Shown: positions 1 through 8,740, counted from the stretch's first letter. The stretch is DNA of 64,000 nt from Nesterenkonia sandarakina (GCF_003003175.1 NZ_PVTY01000010.1:1-64000), one strand, 5' to 3'. Notes: a model not told the origin generated them from the sequence alone. Numbers and translations are program-made.

Positions 1-469
1 CAGGCAAGACCCCCTCTACAAGGCGAGAAGAACCCTGCTGACCGGGGCTGACCTGCTCACCGATAGACAGTATTCACGCATCCAGGACGTCTTCGAGACT
101 GATGACCACGTTGAAGTCGAGGCCACCTGGGCGTTCTACCAGCACATGGTCGCCGCCTACCGCGAACCCGACCGGGCCAAGGCCAAAGCCATGATGGCGG
201 CGGTGATCACCAAGCTGGGTCGTGCGGTGCCGAAGAAACTCACCGAACTGGCCGCGCTGGGCCGGACATTGAAGAAGCGGGCACCAGACATCCTGGCCTA
301 CTTCGACCGCACTGGCACCTCCAATGGTCCTACCGAGGCGATCAATGGCCGGTTGGAGCACCTCCGCGGATCGGCTTTGGGATTCCGGAACCTGACCAAC
401 TACATCGCCCGGTCACTGCTGGAATCCGGTGGAGTCAGACCCCGTCTACACCCTGGATTGTGAAGAGCC
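1..469 (+). mobile_element. Right end of an ISL3-type insertion sequence
   Basis: The element appears to end at 469. Read inward on the minus strand, its terminus begins GGCTCTTCACAATCC (455-469); GGCTCTTC is the usual outer end of ISL3-family inverted repeats. The next bases, AGAAGTAC (470-477), would be one copy of an 8-bp target duplication, but the other copy and the left end are outside the window. The insertion cuts the minus-strand gene that follows. Confidence 0.75.
2..463 (+). CDS. ISL3-family transposase, C-terminal part (5' end outside window)
   Basis: An open frame enters from the left edge and ends at a TGA at 461-463. The roughly 150 visible residues look like the C-terminal part of an ISL3-family (DDE) transposase: the segment reading TGTSNGPTEAINGRLEHLRG is the usual ISL3 ending with the late catalytic Glu region, followed by an aromatic/Arg-rich tail (FRNLTNYIARSLLES). 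The gene stops inside the terminal repeat of the element, which is typical for the family. The N-terminal zinc-finger/HTH and the first catalytic residues lie outside the window, so intactness cannot be judged. Confidence 0.85.
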   Translation, partial: RQDPLYKARRTLLTGADLLTDRQYSRIQDVFETDDHVEVEATWAFYQHMVAAYREPDRAKAKAMMAAVITKLGRAVPKKLTELAALGRTLKKRAPDILAYFDRTGTSNGPTEAINGRLEHLRGSALGFRNLTNYIARSLLESGGVRPRLHPGL

Positions 470-1052
470 AGAAGTACGCGACATCGTCGGTCTCCGCCCG
501 GTCCTCCGTGAGGCCCATGGCCTGAGATTGGGCCCGTGCCCGATCAAGGAACCCCTCACTGTCCACCAGGTCATCGACTCTGTCTTGAACATCGGAGTAC
601 ATCTCCCGCACGAATGCGTCTTGTTCCGGGCTCATGGAGTAGTCATCGACGTTCTCCATCCCGGAAGGCCCCATCTTCTTCATACGAAGCTCGACTTCGC
701 ATTCGGCCCCGCTGGGCAGTTCGAAGCTGTAACTCGCGTGAGGCCCTACTCCGATATCTGACCAGTAGCTGCGAAGTTCCACGACGGCCACTGCGGCAGT
801 AGCAGTGCCGAGCAGCGCAAGGGCTGCGAGCCCCATGGCGGCGCCGCGGGAGAGCCCAGATCGACCCCGACGACGGCGGCTGCTGGCGTCCTCGCGGCTC
901 GCAGTGGAGAGGCGCTCGAGTTCCGCCTGCAGCTCGACGGTGACCGGCGCCACCGAGGGAGCTGATCTGTCCAGGCGCTCGTTGAGAGCTGCTTCAGGAT
1001 TCTCTGGCGTGGGATCTTCTGGTGGATCGCTGTTTGGTGGTGGCCACGACAT
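435..1052 (-). pseudogene. Hypothetical single-pass membrane protein, 3' end replaced by IS
   Basis: I do not recognise a family. The 205-residue frame has an acidic/Pro-rich N-terminus, a basic stretch near residues 58-68 (SRRRRGRSG), one hydrophobic helix at about 70-92 and a mainly acidic outer domain. The layout (short cytoplasmic region, one helix, external domain) resembles regulatory or sensor-like membrane proteins, but nothing specific supports that. About the last ten residues (LFTIQGVDGV) are read from the inserted ISL3 end, and the stop at 435-437 lies inside the IS, so the native C-terminus has been lost. The upstream region 1053-1246 contains no further gene that I can see. Confidence 0.6.
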
Positions 1053-1246
1053 GTCGGCGGTCCTTACTCGCTCGGGAACGTGCGCTTACCCCCCCTACAT
1101 GTCCGGCCAAGCCCGAAACGTCCATCACCATTTCACCAGTGCTCGACCTGGCTGACTCACGCGGTGAGAGGCTGTGGACTTTTCTCGTCTAAGTGGTCAC
1201 GCATTGCTGTATGACCCAGTGCTGGCGTGGCGGCATGTTGCATCGA

Positions 1247-1678
1247 ATGAAAACGATAACCCCCTCGGCTCTAATCGTTTTCATGCTCGCCGGTTGCTCG
1301 TCGTCTGATGGTGATGAACGGCTGGAGCTGGTTGGTGAGCGTCTCGAGCACTTCCAACAGGAGTTCGCCGACGACGGCGTGCTCGTGCCCCCGCTCCTGG
1401 TCCAGGGCTCGGCGGAGATCCCCGACTTCGACTTCGACCTCGACGAGGGCTACGTGCTGACCATGTACTGCATCGGCGAAGCCACTCTGGACGTGCGCAT
1501 CGACGTTGAGCCAGCCGACGCGGGCGCTTTCGCGTGCGAGAACGGTCAGACGACCATGGCTCGAAATGCCCCGGATATCACGCCCGATGAGAGCAATATC
1601 GTCGTCGATGTCGACAGCGACGATTCGTACTGGCTGGCGGCGGTGACCCGGTCCACCGAGCAGCACCGGGCCGACTAG
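1247..1678 (+). CDS. Small lipoprotein of unknown function
   Basis: I chose the ATG at 1247 because it gives a clean lipoprotein signal: MKTITPSALIVFMLAGC, lipobox LAGC with Cys17. A GTG at 1193 in the same frame would put a Cys-rich non-signal stretch in front. The mature part is about 125 residues, acidic, with two cysteines (in YCIG and FACENG) that could form a disulphide. No family recognised. It is probably anchored to the outer face of the membrane. Its TAG stop overlaps the TAG stop of the convergent oxidoreductase through a shared CTAG at 1675-1678. Confidence 0.6.
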   Translation: MKTITPSALIVFMLAGCSSSDGDERLELVGERLEHFQQEFADDGVLVPPLLVQGSAEIPDFDFDLDEGYVLTMYCIGEATLDVRIDVEPADAGAFACENGQTTMARNAPDITPDESNIVVDVDSDDSYWLAAVTRSTEQHRAD

Positions 1679-2593
1679 CGCGTCGTGAGCACGAGTTTTC
1701 CGGCCCATGTTCCAGAGCAGCAGGGAGAGGTCGCCGCGCAGCTCCTCAACGTGATCGACTCCAACGTCGAGTCTGCCGCTGCTCACCAAGTCCAGGATGA
1801 ATCGAAGGTCACTGCCGTAGTCGCCGGATTCATCGGGCATGAAGAAAGTGTGAATGGTTCGTCCGGATCGGCCACCGGCGCCCTCCAGAGCCTGGGCGGG
1901 CAGGACGATATCGTCTCCGCTGGCGCGTCCGACCGAGATGAGATCTCCACCGGCGGCGGTCATGGCGAAGGCGTCGGGCAGCAGATCGCCGCCGACAGTA
2001 TCGATCACAGTGTCGGCGAGTTCGCCACCTTCTCTCGGGTTCGTCACCACCCGGGTGGCACCAAGGGTCCGTAATCGATCCGAGTACTCCTGGGATCGAG
2101 CGACCGCCACGATGGCTGCCGCCCCACCGACCGAGGCGAGCTGCACAGCGCAGGCACCCACGGCACCTGTCGCACCTGTCACCAAGACGCGTCGCCCCAA
2201 GATCGCCCCACCGGCATGAAGAGCACGCAGAGCAGACACTCCCGCTATCGGAACGGTGGCGGCAGACTGCAGGTCGATCCCTTCTGGAACGACAGCGAGC
2301 TGCGCGGAGGGGACCGCCACCCGTTGCGCCCACGCACCGCCCATGACCATGCCGGCCACACGGGCCCCGGCAGGTGGTCCGGTGCCGTCGAGAGCCGGCT
2401 GGAGGACGATGCCGGAGAACTCGTAGCCGAGCACCGTCCGGTTCGGCGCTGCGTCCAGAAGGGCGAGATCGGTCGGGTTGACCGAGACCGCGCTGGTCTC
2501 GATCAGCGCCTCGTGCGCCGTGGGAGCAGGTGTGGGAATGTGGCTGTGGCGGAGTCGCTGAGGGGCAGCATCATCAACGATGAGCGCATCCAT
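1675..2593 (-). pseudogene. Quinone oxidoreductase (MDR family), apparent frameshift near 3' end
   Basis: This is a medium-chain NAD(P)H:quinone reductase/zinc-less alcohol dehydrogenase: N-terminal GroES-like part, then a Rossmann fold with VLVTGATGAVGACAVQLA and a FDTVGG-like segment (VIDTVGGDLL). In the main frame the protein does not stop at the family's usual length but runs on, antisense, through the neighbouring lipoprotein gene. The next frame carries the expected family ending, GTWAGKLVLTTR, and a stop at 1675-1677. One extra base near 1700-1735 would explain this. Either it is a real mutation or a sequencing error. The ATG at 2593 is preferred over a GTG at 2614 because GAGGAAC lies upstream. 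Confidence 0.7.
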
Positions 2594-2713
2594 AAAGGGT
2601 TCCGTTCCTCGCACGGTGCGGGTCCGTCGACTCTAGAGGAGACGGAGACATCTTGGTATCCCCCTCGTCCACGCACTCTCGAACGCCGCTCAGGTCTCCA
2701 CGACGCGGCCGAC

Positions 2714-3484
2714 TCACCGCCCGTGGAAGACCGGCTTCCGCTTCTGCTGGAACGCGGCGAAGCCCTCGGTGTAGTCCGCCGAGTCGCACAACCGCCCCTG
2801 GGCATGGTTCTCCGCATCCAGCGATTCCCACAGGCCGATCCGCTGATCTCGCACCGCGGCCACCAGCGTTTTGGACTCCCGGAAGGCCAGGGTCGCTCCG
2901 GCCGCGGCCACGGCGACCTTCTCGCGGGTGAAGTCGAGCAGCTCCTCAGCCGGGACGGCGCGGGAGAAGAGTCCTGCGGCCACCGCTTCGGCGCCTGACA
3001 TCAGGTCAGCGGTGTAGATCAGGTCCAGGGTCCGGTGCGCGCCGAGTCGCTCCACGAAGAGCGCGTGTCCGCCGGAGTCCAGGGTGGCACCGAGGGCGGC
3101 GAAGGGGGAGCCGATCTTGGCGTTCTCGGCCACATAGACCACGTCGGTGGCGATGGCCAGGCCCAGGCCCACTCCGAGGCAGGCACCCTGCACCGCGGCG
3201 AAGGTCGGGGCGGGAAACGCCGCCATCCGGCGCATCAGCGGGGTGACCTTCCCGCCCAGATAGCCGAGCGCGTCGTCGGTCGCGGGCACCACATTCGAGA
3301 TGTCCCGGCCGGCGCAGAAGCCCTTGCCCTCGCCGCGCAGCAACAGCGCCCGCACACCGGCAGCCTCGGCCTCCTGGTAGGCGGCGTCGAGGTCATCGAG
3401 CGCCTGCTCATCCAGGGAGTTCAGCTTCTTGGGGGCGTCGAGGACGATCTCGGCGATGTTCTCGCTGATGCTCAGGCTGATCAT
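2714..3484 (-). CDS. paaG: Enoyl-CoA hydratase/isomerase, PaaG-like
   Basis: A crotonase-fold protein of 256 residues. The oxyanion-hole segment GKGFCAGRDIS and the second motif GACLGVGLGLAIATD are clear, and the acidic residue of isomerase-type members is present in GATLDSGG, where classical hydratases have Glu. This fits 1,2-epoxyphenylacetyl-CoA isomerase, which converts the ring epoxide to an oxepin. It is the last gene of the minus-strand paaABCDE run and begins 25 bases after paaE, with GGAGACTTC before the ATG. It could also be a PaaF-type hydratase; the placement and the Asp favour PaaG. Confidence 0.75.
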   Translation of the reverse strand: MISLSISENIAEIVLDAPKKLNSLDEQALDDLDAAYQEAEAAGVRALLLRGEGKGFCAGRDISNVVPATDDALGYLGGKVTPLMRRMAAFPAPTFAAVQGACLGVGLGLAIATDVVYVAENAKIGSPFAALGATLDSGGHALFVERLGAHRTLDLIYTADLMSGAEAVAAGLFSRAVPAEELLDFTREKVAVAAAGATLAFRESKTLVAAVRDQRIGLWESLDAENHAQGRLCDSADYTEGFAAFQQKRKPVFHGR

Positions 3485-3508
3485 GAAGTCTCCAGGGTTG
3501 GGACGCGC

Positions 3509-4660
3509 TCAGGCGTCGTAGTCGACGACGAGCTGCTTGGAGGTGGGCCGGGTCTGACAGGTCAGGATGTATCCGGCCTCGACCTCATCGGACTCCAGCG
3601 CGAAGTTCTCCTCCATCTCGAAGTCTCCGGAGACGACCTTTGCGCGGCAGGTGCCACACACCCCTCCGGCGCAGGCGAAGGGCACGTCGGGCCGGGCGCG
3701 CAGCGCGGCGTTGAGCACGGTCTCACCCGAGCCGCTCGGGGAGGCGATCTGCCCGGTGAGCCCGTCGAGGGTGAACTCGATCTGGACCGTCTCGCCTTCA
3801 GGGTCGGCCTCGACCTTGCGGCCCTGCTGACCCTCGGGGCGGTCCGGGCGCCCGGTGCTGAACAGCTCGAAGCGGATGTCGCCCTGGTCCACGCCGCGGG
3901 CGGCGAGGGAGTCCCGCGCCATCTGGACCAGCTCGAAGGGTCCGCAGAGGAACCATTCGTCGGTGTCCTGGACGCGCAGCACCTTGTCCAGCAGATCGCG
4001 GAGCTTCTCGTCGTCGATCCGTCCGGTGAGCAGCGGGTTGATCCGCTGCTCGCGGCTGAGCACATGGTGGACCGCCAGCCGGGCGGGGTAGCGGTCCTTG
4101 AGGTCACCGAGCTCCTCGGCGAACATCACATCGCCGGCAGAGCGGTTGGCGTAGATGAGATCGAAGGTGGAGTCCTTCGAGGCGGCCAGCACCGAGCGGG
4201 CGATCGCCATGATCGGGGTGATCCCGGAGCCGGCGGCGAAGGCGACCAGGTGCACGTCGGAGCGCAGTGCCACGGCCTCCTCGGCGAGCTTGGCCGGGTT
4301 GTTCATCGAGGTGATCGCGGTCTTGGAGACGAACGCCCCGGAGGGGTTCATCACCTCCATCTGATCTCCCGGCTTGAGCGATTCATTGGCCCAGTTCGAG
4401 AACACCCCGCCGATGTCGCGCTTGATCGCGACCCGGATCTCCCCGGGGGTGGGCTCGGTGCAGATCGAGTAGGAGCGGCGGACCTGCTGGCCGTCCAGCT
4501 CGGTGCGCAGCGCCACGTACTGTCCCGGGGCGTAGTCGAAGTCGTCCTGCAGCTCCGGCGGCACCGCGAAGGTGACCTCCACGGAGTCGGCGGTGAGCGG
4601 GCGCACCTCGGAGACGGTGAGCGTGGAGAATCTCGCGCGGCGGCGGGTGGTCGTCGACAT
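3509..4660 (-). CDS. paaE: Phenylacetyl-CoA epoxidase, reductase subunit
   Basis: This is the ferredoxin-NADP reductase-like subunit that feeds electrons to the PaaABC(D) oxygenase. The 383 residues hold an FAD-binding RRSYSICTEP motif, a nucleotide-binding stretch AGSGITPIMAIARS, the CGPFELVQ segment and a C-terminal plant-type [2Fe-2S] domain (CAGGVCGTCRAKV plus a later Cys in ILTCQT). The start at 4660 overlaps the paaD stop by one base (TGATG), so translation is coupled; an upstream in-frame extension is only antisense reading of paaD. The symbol paaK is used for this subunit in some species. Confidence 0.92.
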   Translation of the reverse strand: MSTTTRRRARFSTLTVSEVRPLTADSVEVTFAVPPELQDDFDYAPGQYVALRTELDGQQVRRSYSICTEPTPGEIRVAIKRDIGGVFSNWANESLKPGDQMEVMNPSGAFVSKTAITSMNNPAKLAEEAVALRSDVHLVAFAAGSGITPIMAIARSVLAASKDSTFDLIYANRSAGDVMFAEELGDLKDRYPARLAVHHVLSREQRINPLLTGRIDDEKLRDLLDKVLRVQDTDEWFLCGPFELVQMARDSLAARGVDQGDIRFELFSTGRPDRPEGQQGRKVEADPEGETVQIEFTLDGLTGQIASPSGSGETVLNAALRARPDVPFACAGGVCGTCRAKVVSGDFEMEENFALESDEVEAGYILTCQTRPTSKQLVVDYDA

Positions 4661-5172
4661 CAGTGCACCTTGAAGTGGTCGAAGGGCTCCAGGCAGTCGC
4701 GGCACTGGTACAGCGCCTTGCATGCGGTGGAGCCGAAGCGGGTCATCTCTCGAGTATCGGTGGAGTCACACCGGGGGCACTTCACGCTCAGGCCCACGCG
4801 GACCGGCCCCAGGGCTGCCTTGCCGGTGGGCGGGGCGATGCCGTATTCACGCAGCTTCGCCTTGCCCTCCTCGGTCATCCAGTCGGTGGTCCACGCCGGG
4901 TGCAGCACGGTCTCGATCCGGACCTTCTCGTGTCCGGCGTGGTGCAGCGCGGCGGTGACATCGGCGTTGATCGTGTCCATGGCCGGGCAGCCGGAGTAGG
5001 TCGGGGTGATCACGACGACGGCGGTGCCGTCCTGATCCATCCGAGCCTCGCGCAGGATCCCCAGGTCGGCGATGCTGAGCACCGGGATCTCGGGATCGTT
5101 GACGCTCGCGGCGACCTCCCAGAGGGTGGCGCCGGGTGGCAGGGTCACGGAGTCGGGGCCCATCACTGCCAT
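4660..5172 (-). CDS. paaD: Phenylacetyl-CoA epoxidase assembly factor PaaD
   Basis: A 170-residue PaaD with two parts: an N-terminal MIP18/DUF59 domain (NDPEIPVLSIADLGI, and the conserved Cys in TYSGCPAMD) and a C-terminal zinc-ribbon-like segment with CPRC and CRDC pairs. PaaD is thought to help assemble or maintain the iron centre of the epoxidase. GAGAGGAG lies 5 bases before the ATG at 5172, and the paaC stop is just upstream, so the long in-frame N-terminal extension that overlaps paaC is not real. Confidence 0.9.
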   Translation of the reverse strand: MAVMGPDSVTLPPGATLWEVAASVNDPEIPVLSIADLGILREARMDQDGTAVVVITPTYSGCPAMDTINADVTAALHHAGHEKVRIETVLHPAWTTDWMTEEGKAKLREYGIAPPTGKAALGPVRVGLSVKCPRCDSTDTREMTRFGSTACKALYQCRDCLEPFDHFKVH

Positions 5173-5183
5173 GAGTGCTCCTC

Positions 5184-6011
5184 TCACCAGGTGGCTCCGG
5201 GGTGCTGGCGGGCCAGCACCTGCATCTCGGCCAGGATCAGTCCGCGCTGCTCGGAGTGGCGTCCGGAGCGGTCGGCTCCGTGGGCGCCGGACATGTCGGG
5301 CACGGTCAGTCCTGCCTGATCGATGACCTGGTGGAGCCGGGTCAGCGTGGGCTCGCGCAGCGTGGAGGGCAGCACGGCGATGTCGCCGAGCTGGGTCATC
5401 GGCTCCACATCGGTGAAGAGCTCCTCGACGTAGGACCAGACCGAGTCCAGGCCGGCCTGGACGCGTCGAGCGGACTCCTCGGTGCCCAGGCCCAGGCGCA
5501 GGATCCACTGGGCGGCGTGGTCCTGGTGGTAGTCCACCTCTTTGAGCGCCTTCTCGGCGATGGCCGCGAGGGTGGCATCGGTGGAGTGCACCAGCCGGCT
5601 GTAGAGCTCATGCTGGTAGAAGCTGAAGATCAGCTGCCGGGCGATGGTCTTGCCGAAGTCGCCGTTCTCCTGCTCCACGAGGCGGCAGGAGCGGAACTCC
5701 TCCTCGCTGCGGAAGTACGCGAGATCGTCCTCGGACTTGTCCCAGGCGGTGCCGGCGTAGGTGAGCAGGAAGCGGGCGTGGCCGAGCAGGTCCAGTGCGA
5801 TGTTCGCCAGGGCGACATCTTCCTCCAGCTCAGGTGCCCGGGAGACCCAGGCGCCCAGGCGCTGGGAGAGGATCAGCGCGTCGTCGCCCAGCAGCAGCGC
5901 GTACCGGGCGGTGGCGTCCTCGGCCTTGGCGCCGGAGGCGGCGATCTCCTCGGCGGTGAGCGCCTCGCCCTGGGACTGGCGGGTGGCGGAGTCATGCGAT
6001 GCGAAGCTCAC
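5184..6011 (-). CDS. paaC: Phenylacetyl-CoA epoxidase subunit PaaC
   Basis: The structural subunit of the PaaABCE epoxidase: a ferritin-like helical protein (275 residues) that pairs with PaaA but lacks its full di-iron site. Recognisable stretches include LALLLGDDALILSQRLGAW-type and ANIALDLLGHARFLL sequences near residues 37-80, and a C-terminus ending LILAEMQVLARQHPGA. Its ATG overlaps the paaB stop by four bases (ATGA), consistent with coupled translation within paaABCDE. Confidence 0.93.
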   Translation of the reverse strand: MSFASHDSATRQSQGEALTAEEIAASGAKAEDATARYALLLGDDALILSQRLGAWVSRAPELEEDVALANIALDLLGHARFLLTYAGTAWDKSEDDLAYFRSEEEFRSCRLVEQENGDFGKTIARQLIFSFYQHELYSRLVHSTDATLAAIAEKALKEVDYHQDHAAQWILRLGLGTEESARRVQAGLDSVWSYVEELFTDVEPMTQLGDIAVLPSTLREPTLTRLHQVIDQAGLTVPDMSGAHGADRSGRHSEQRGLILAEMQVLARQHPGATW

Positions 6012-6307
6012 AGGTGCTTCACCCCTTCGGACTGGGTGTAATACGTGGCATGGCGGTAGCTCTTGCCCTGGGCAGACTCGAAGTAGGCGCCCTTGGAGTC
6101 GGGATCCGAGGCCATGATCGCCGCGGCCGGCACGACCCAGACCGAGGTGCCCTCGTTGCGCCGGGTGTAGAGGTCCCGGGCGTTGCGGATTGCCATGGTG
6201 GCATCCGGCGCGTGCAGCGACCCCGCGTGGACATGGGAGAGCCCGCGCGAGGACCGGATGAAGACCTCCCAGAGGGGCCAGGAGCTTGAATCTGCGCTGG
6301 AGGTCAT
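6008..6307 (-). CDS. paaB: Phenylacetyl-CoA epoxidase subunit PaaB
   Basis: A 99-residue PaaB, full length for the family. It starts with the typical PLWEVFIRSSRGLSHVHAGSL and ends with the SYRHATYY region. PaaB bridges PaaAC heterodimers in the epoxidase complex and has no catalytic centre. It lies 53 bases after paaA and overlaps paaC by four bases. Confidence 0.93.
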   Translation of the reverse strand: MTSSADSSSWPLWEVFIRSSRGLSHVHAGSLHAPDATMAIRNARDLYTRRNEGTSVWVVPAAAIMASDPDSKGAYFESAQGKSYRHATYYTQSEGVKHL

Positions 6308-6360
6308 GGCCTCGCCTTTCTAGCGGTGATGTCGGGGGAGTGCGGCGGTGCAGAGGAGGC

Positions 6361-7392
6361 TCAGGCGCCGATGAGGGCTGCCTGGTCGCGATCCTGCGCC
6401 TGGGCCTGGCGATCGGCGTAGGCGACGGCGGCTTCGCGGACCCAGGCGCCTTCGTCCCGGGCTTTGCGGTAGTGCTCCAGGCGCTGCCGGCTCAAGGGAC
6501 CGTTGCCCTTGATCACGGCGAAGAACTCGTCCCAGTCCAGGTCACCGAAGTCGTAGTGCCCGCGCTCCTCGTTCCACTTCAGCTCGGGATCGGGGAGGGT
6601 CAGGCCCAGGGCCTCGACCTGCGGGACCAGCATGTCCACAAAGCGCTGGCGCAGCTCGTCATTGGTGAAGCGCTTGATCTTCCACGCCATGGACTGCTGG
6701 GAGTTCGGGGAATCGCCGTCCGGCGGGCCGAACATCTGCAGCGCCGGTCCGTAGAAGCGGTCCACGGCGTCCTGGGCCATCTGATGCTGCGCCTCGGTGC
6801 CGTGGGAGAGCGAGTAGAGGATCTCCCAGCCCTGGCGCTGATGGAAGGACTCCTCCTTGCAGATGCGCACCATGGCGCGGCCATAGGGACCATAGGATGC
6901 GCGGCAGAGCGGCACCTGGTTCACGATCGCCGCGCCGTCGACCAGCCAGCCGATCGCGCCGATGTCGGCCCAGGTCCGGGCGGGGTAGTTGAAGATCGAG
7001 GAGTACTTGGCCTTGCCGCTGTAGAGCTGGTCGTACATCTCTTCGCGGGGGCGGCCGAGGGTCTCGGCGGCGGAGTAGAGGTAGAGCCCGTGACCGGCCT
7101 CATCCTGGACCTTGGCCATCAGGATGGCCTTGCGCTTGAGGCTGGGGGCGCGGGAGATCCAGTTGCCCTCGGGCTGCATGCCGATGATCTCGGAGTGCGC
7201 GTGCTGAGAGACCTGCCGCACCAGCGACTTCCGGTAGGACTCGGGCATCCAGTCCCGGGGTTCGATCCGGGAGTCCTCGGCGATGATCTCGTCGAAGCGG
7301 TTCTGCCCGGCCTCTGCCTCGGCGAGCGCCGCTGCGGCGTCGCTCTCATCGGCGAGGTGCAGGGGAGCGTGCTGGTGGTTCTGGGGTGACAT
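6361..7392 (-). CDS. paaA: Phenylacetyl-CoA epoxidase catalytic subunit PaaA
   Basis: The di-iron oxygenase subunit that epoxidises the aromatic ring of phenylacetyl-CoA. Carboxylate/His iron-binding stretches are visible ([27 protein letters not shown]), together with the family segment [21 protein letters not shown]-like region near the C-terminus. I prefer the ATG at 7392 (343 residues): AGAGG lies six bases upstream, whereas the ATG at 7398 sits directly against it. It is the first gene of the epoxidase operon and has a PaaR-type palindrome 29 bases ahead. Confidence 0.93.
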   Translation of the reverse strand: MSPQNHQHAPLHLADESDAAAALAEAEAGQNRFDEIIAEDSRIEPRDWMPESYRKSLVRQVSQHAHSEIIGMQPEGNWISRAPSLKRKAILMAKVQDEAGHGLYLYSAAETLGRPREEMYDQLYSGKAKYSSIFNYPARTWADIGAIGWLVDGAAIVNQVPLCRASYGPYGRAMVRICKEESFHQRQGWEILYSLSHGTEAQHQMAQDAVDRFYGPALQMFGPPDGDSPNSQQSMAWKIKRFTNDELRQRFVDMLVPQVEALGLTLPDPELKWNEERGHYDFGDLDWDEFFAVIKGNGPLSRQRLEHYRKARDEGAWVREAAVAYADRQAQAQDRDQAALIGA

Positions 7393-7420
7393 GGTCATCC
7401 TCTATTCCGTCGCATTATTT

Positions 7421-7434
7421 ACCGACCGTTCGTT
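7421..7434. promoter_or_regulatory. Probable PaaR (TetR) operator upstream of paaA
   Basis: ACCGACCGTTCGTT matches, in 12 of 14 positions, the reverse complement of the palindrome in front of paaI (ACCGACCATTCGGT). The wider sequence continues the symmetry towards ACTGAAC on the other strand. Both paa operons therefore carry the same kind of site, as expected for the TetR regulator encoded at 11713-12333. Inference from two matching sites. Confidence 0.7.
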
Positions 7435-7476
7435 CAGTATAGCACTGGAGGTGTGACGGTCAACACGCGACTGGGC

Positions 7477-8703
7477 TCAGGCGTCGACGAGCTCCCGGGC
7501 GGGTTCGCCGAGCCGGCGGATCCGCGGACTGAGCAGCGATGCCAGGGCGACGATCACCCAGAGGGTGACGAAGACTGTGGTCGCCAGGTGCAGGCTGCCG
7601 CTCTCAATGAGGACAGCGCCGCCGCCGATGCCCAGCGCCGGCGTGAGCGTCAGGATGGCGTTCTGTGCGCCGAGGACCCGGCCGCGCTGGTTCTCGTCGA
7701 CGTTCTCCACGAAGGTCAGTCCGACGACGGCGTTCATGGCGCCGCCCCCGATGCCCGCGACCACTGCCGCGGCGAAGATCGACCAGACCGGGCCCAGGAC
7801 GGCGAGGCCGCCCAGGCCGACCGCCAGCGTGGCCATGCCGGAGATGAACCAGACCCGGCGCGGAATCCTGTTGGCGAGGCCCGCGAACAGGCCGCCGCCG
7901 ACGAGCAGGCCCGCGGCGAGGGAGCTGAGCACGAATCCGACGAACTGCGGCTCATTCTGGAAGGCGAAGTGGACCGGGATCACCATGCCCTGCATGGCTG
8001 CCAGGACGACCCCGAGCGTGACCGCCAGCAGCAGCATCGTGCGCAGCAGGGGAGAACGGAGCAGCAGAGTCATACCGTGCAGGAGCGACCGGACGCCCTG
8101 GTGAGCGGTCTCCTCCTCGAGGTCGCGCTGATGCGCCGTCGCCCCGGACGGGATGCCGAGGGTGAGCAGCACCGCCAGGGCGGCAATGCCGGAGGTGATC
8201 CACAGGACGGTGATCGGTTCCAGCGCTGCGACCAACACGCCGGCCACGGCGGGACCGATCAGCACGGTCACCCCGGTGAGAGCTTCGCGCAGTCCGATGA
8301 GTCGGGACGGCTCCGATCCCACCGCCTTCGCGATGGCGGGGAGCATCGCTTCCCGGGCGGTCATCCCGGGGACGTCTCCGAAGGAGCCCAGGATCGCCAC
8401 GGCGATGAACCATCCCACGTTCAACCCGACCGTCAGGTCCACGATGGGCAGGATGAGCAGCGCGACGGCGGAGATCACGTCCGAGAGGATCGAGGCGGTG
8501 CGTCGATTGATCCGGTCGATGAGCGAACCCATCAGGAGTCCGGCGATCGCGGCAGGCACCGCGGCGGCGATCGCGACAATGCCGGCGTCGAGCGGGCTGC
8601 CGGTGGTGAACAGCACGAGCAGCGGCAGAGCGATGGCCGTGACCGAGTTGCCCAGCAGAGAGGTGACGAATGAGGCGAAATAGAAGAATGAGGTTCTTTT
8701 CAT
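7477..8703 (-). CDS. MFS transporter
   Basis: A 408-residue polytopic protein with about 12 hydrophobic segments and an MFS loop motif after helix 2 (GSLIDRINRRTASI). The sequence is of the MFS_3/enterobactin-exporter-like group, in which many members export drugs or macrolides; the substrate cannot be read from sequence. A MerR-family regulator is encoded just upstream and the promoter has the stretched spacer of MerR-activated promoters, suggesting induction by a small toxic compound. The ATG at 8703 is preferred because it coincides with the predicted transcription start; a GTG at 8709 is the alternative. Confidence 0.82.
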   Translation of the reverse strand: MKRTSFFYFASFVTSLLGNSVTAIALPLLVLFTTGSPLDAGIVAIAAAVPAAIAGLLMGSLIDRINRRTASILSDVISAVALLILPIVDLTVGLNVGWFIAVAILGSFGDVPGMTAREAMLPAIAKAVGSEPSRLIGLREALTGVTVLIGPAVAGVLVAALEPITVLWITSGIAALAVLLTLGIPSGATAHQRDLEEETAHQGVRSLLHGMTLLLRSPLLRTMLLLAVTLGVVLAAMQGMVIPVHFAFQNEPQFVGFVLSSLAAGLLVGGGLFAGLANRIPRRVWFISGMATLAVGLGGLAVLGPVWSIFAAAVVAGIGGGAMNAVVGLTFVENVDENQRGRVLGAQNAILTLTPALGIGGGAVLIESGSLHLATTVFVTLWVIVALASLLSPRIRRLGEPARELVDA

Positions 8704-8709
8704 GCCCAC

Positions 8710-8740
8710 AGTGAAGGCTATGACGTCGCGTCAGGGTCAA
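8710..8740 (-). promoter_or_regulatory. MerR-type promoter of the MFS gene (19-bp spacer)
   Basis: On the minus strand a -35 box TTGACC (8735-8740) and a weak -10 TTCACT (8710-8715) are separated by exactly 19 bases. The spacer holds a perfect dyad, TGACG-CGA-CGTCA. This spacing plus dyad is the hallmark of promoters that MerR-family activators untwist. The expected start of transcription falls at about the first base of the ATG at 8703, so the message would be leaderless. Confidence 0.75.

Noticed and set aside
3035-4999. 654-codon open frame on the plus strand
   Set aside because: It is antisense to paaE, paaD and the PaaG-like gene, whose motifs are unmistakable. Long antisense frames are common in such GC-rich DNA.
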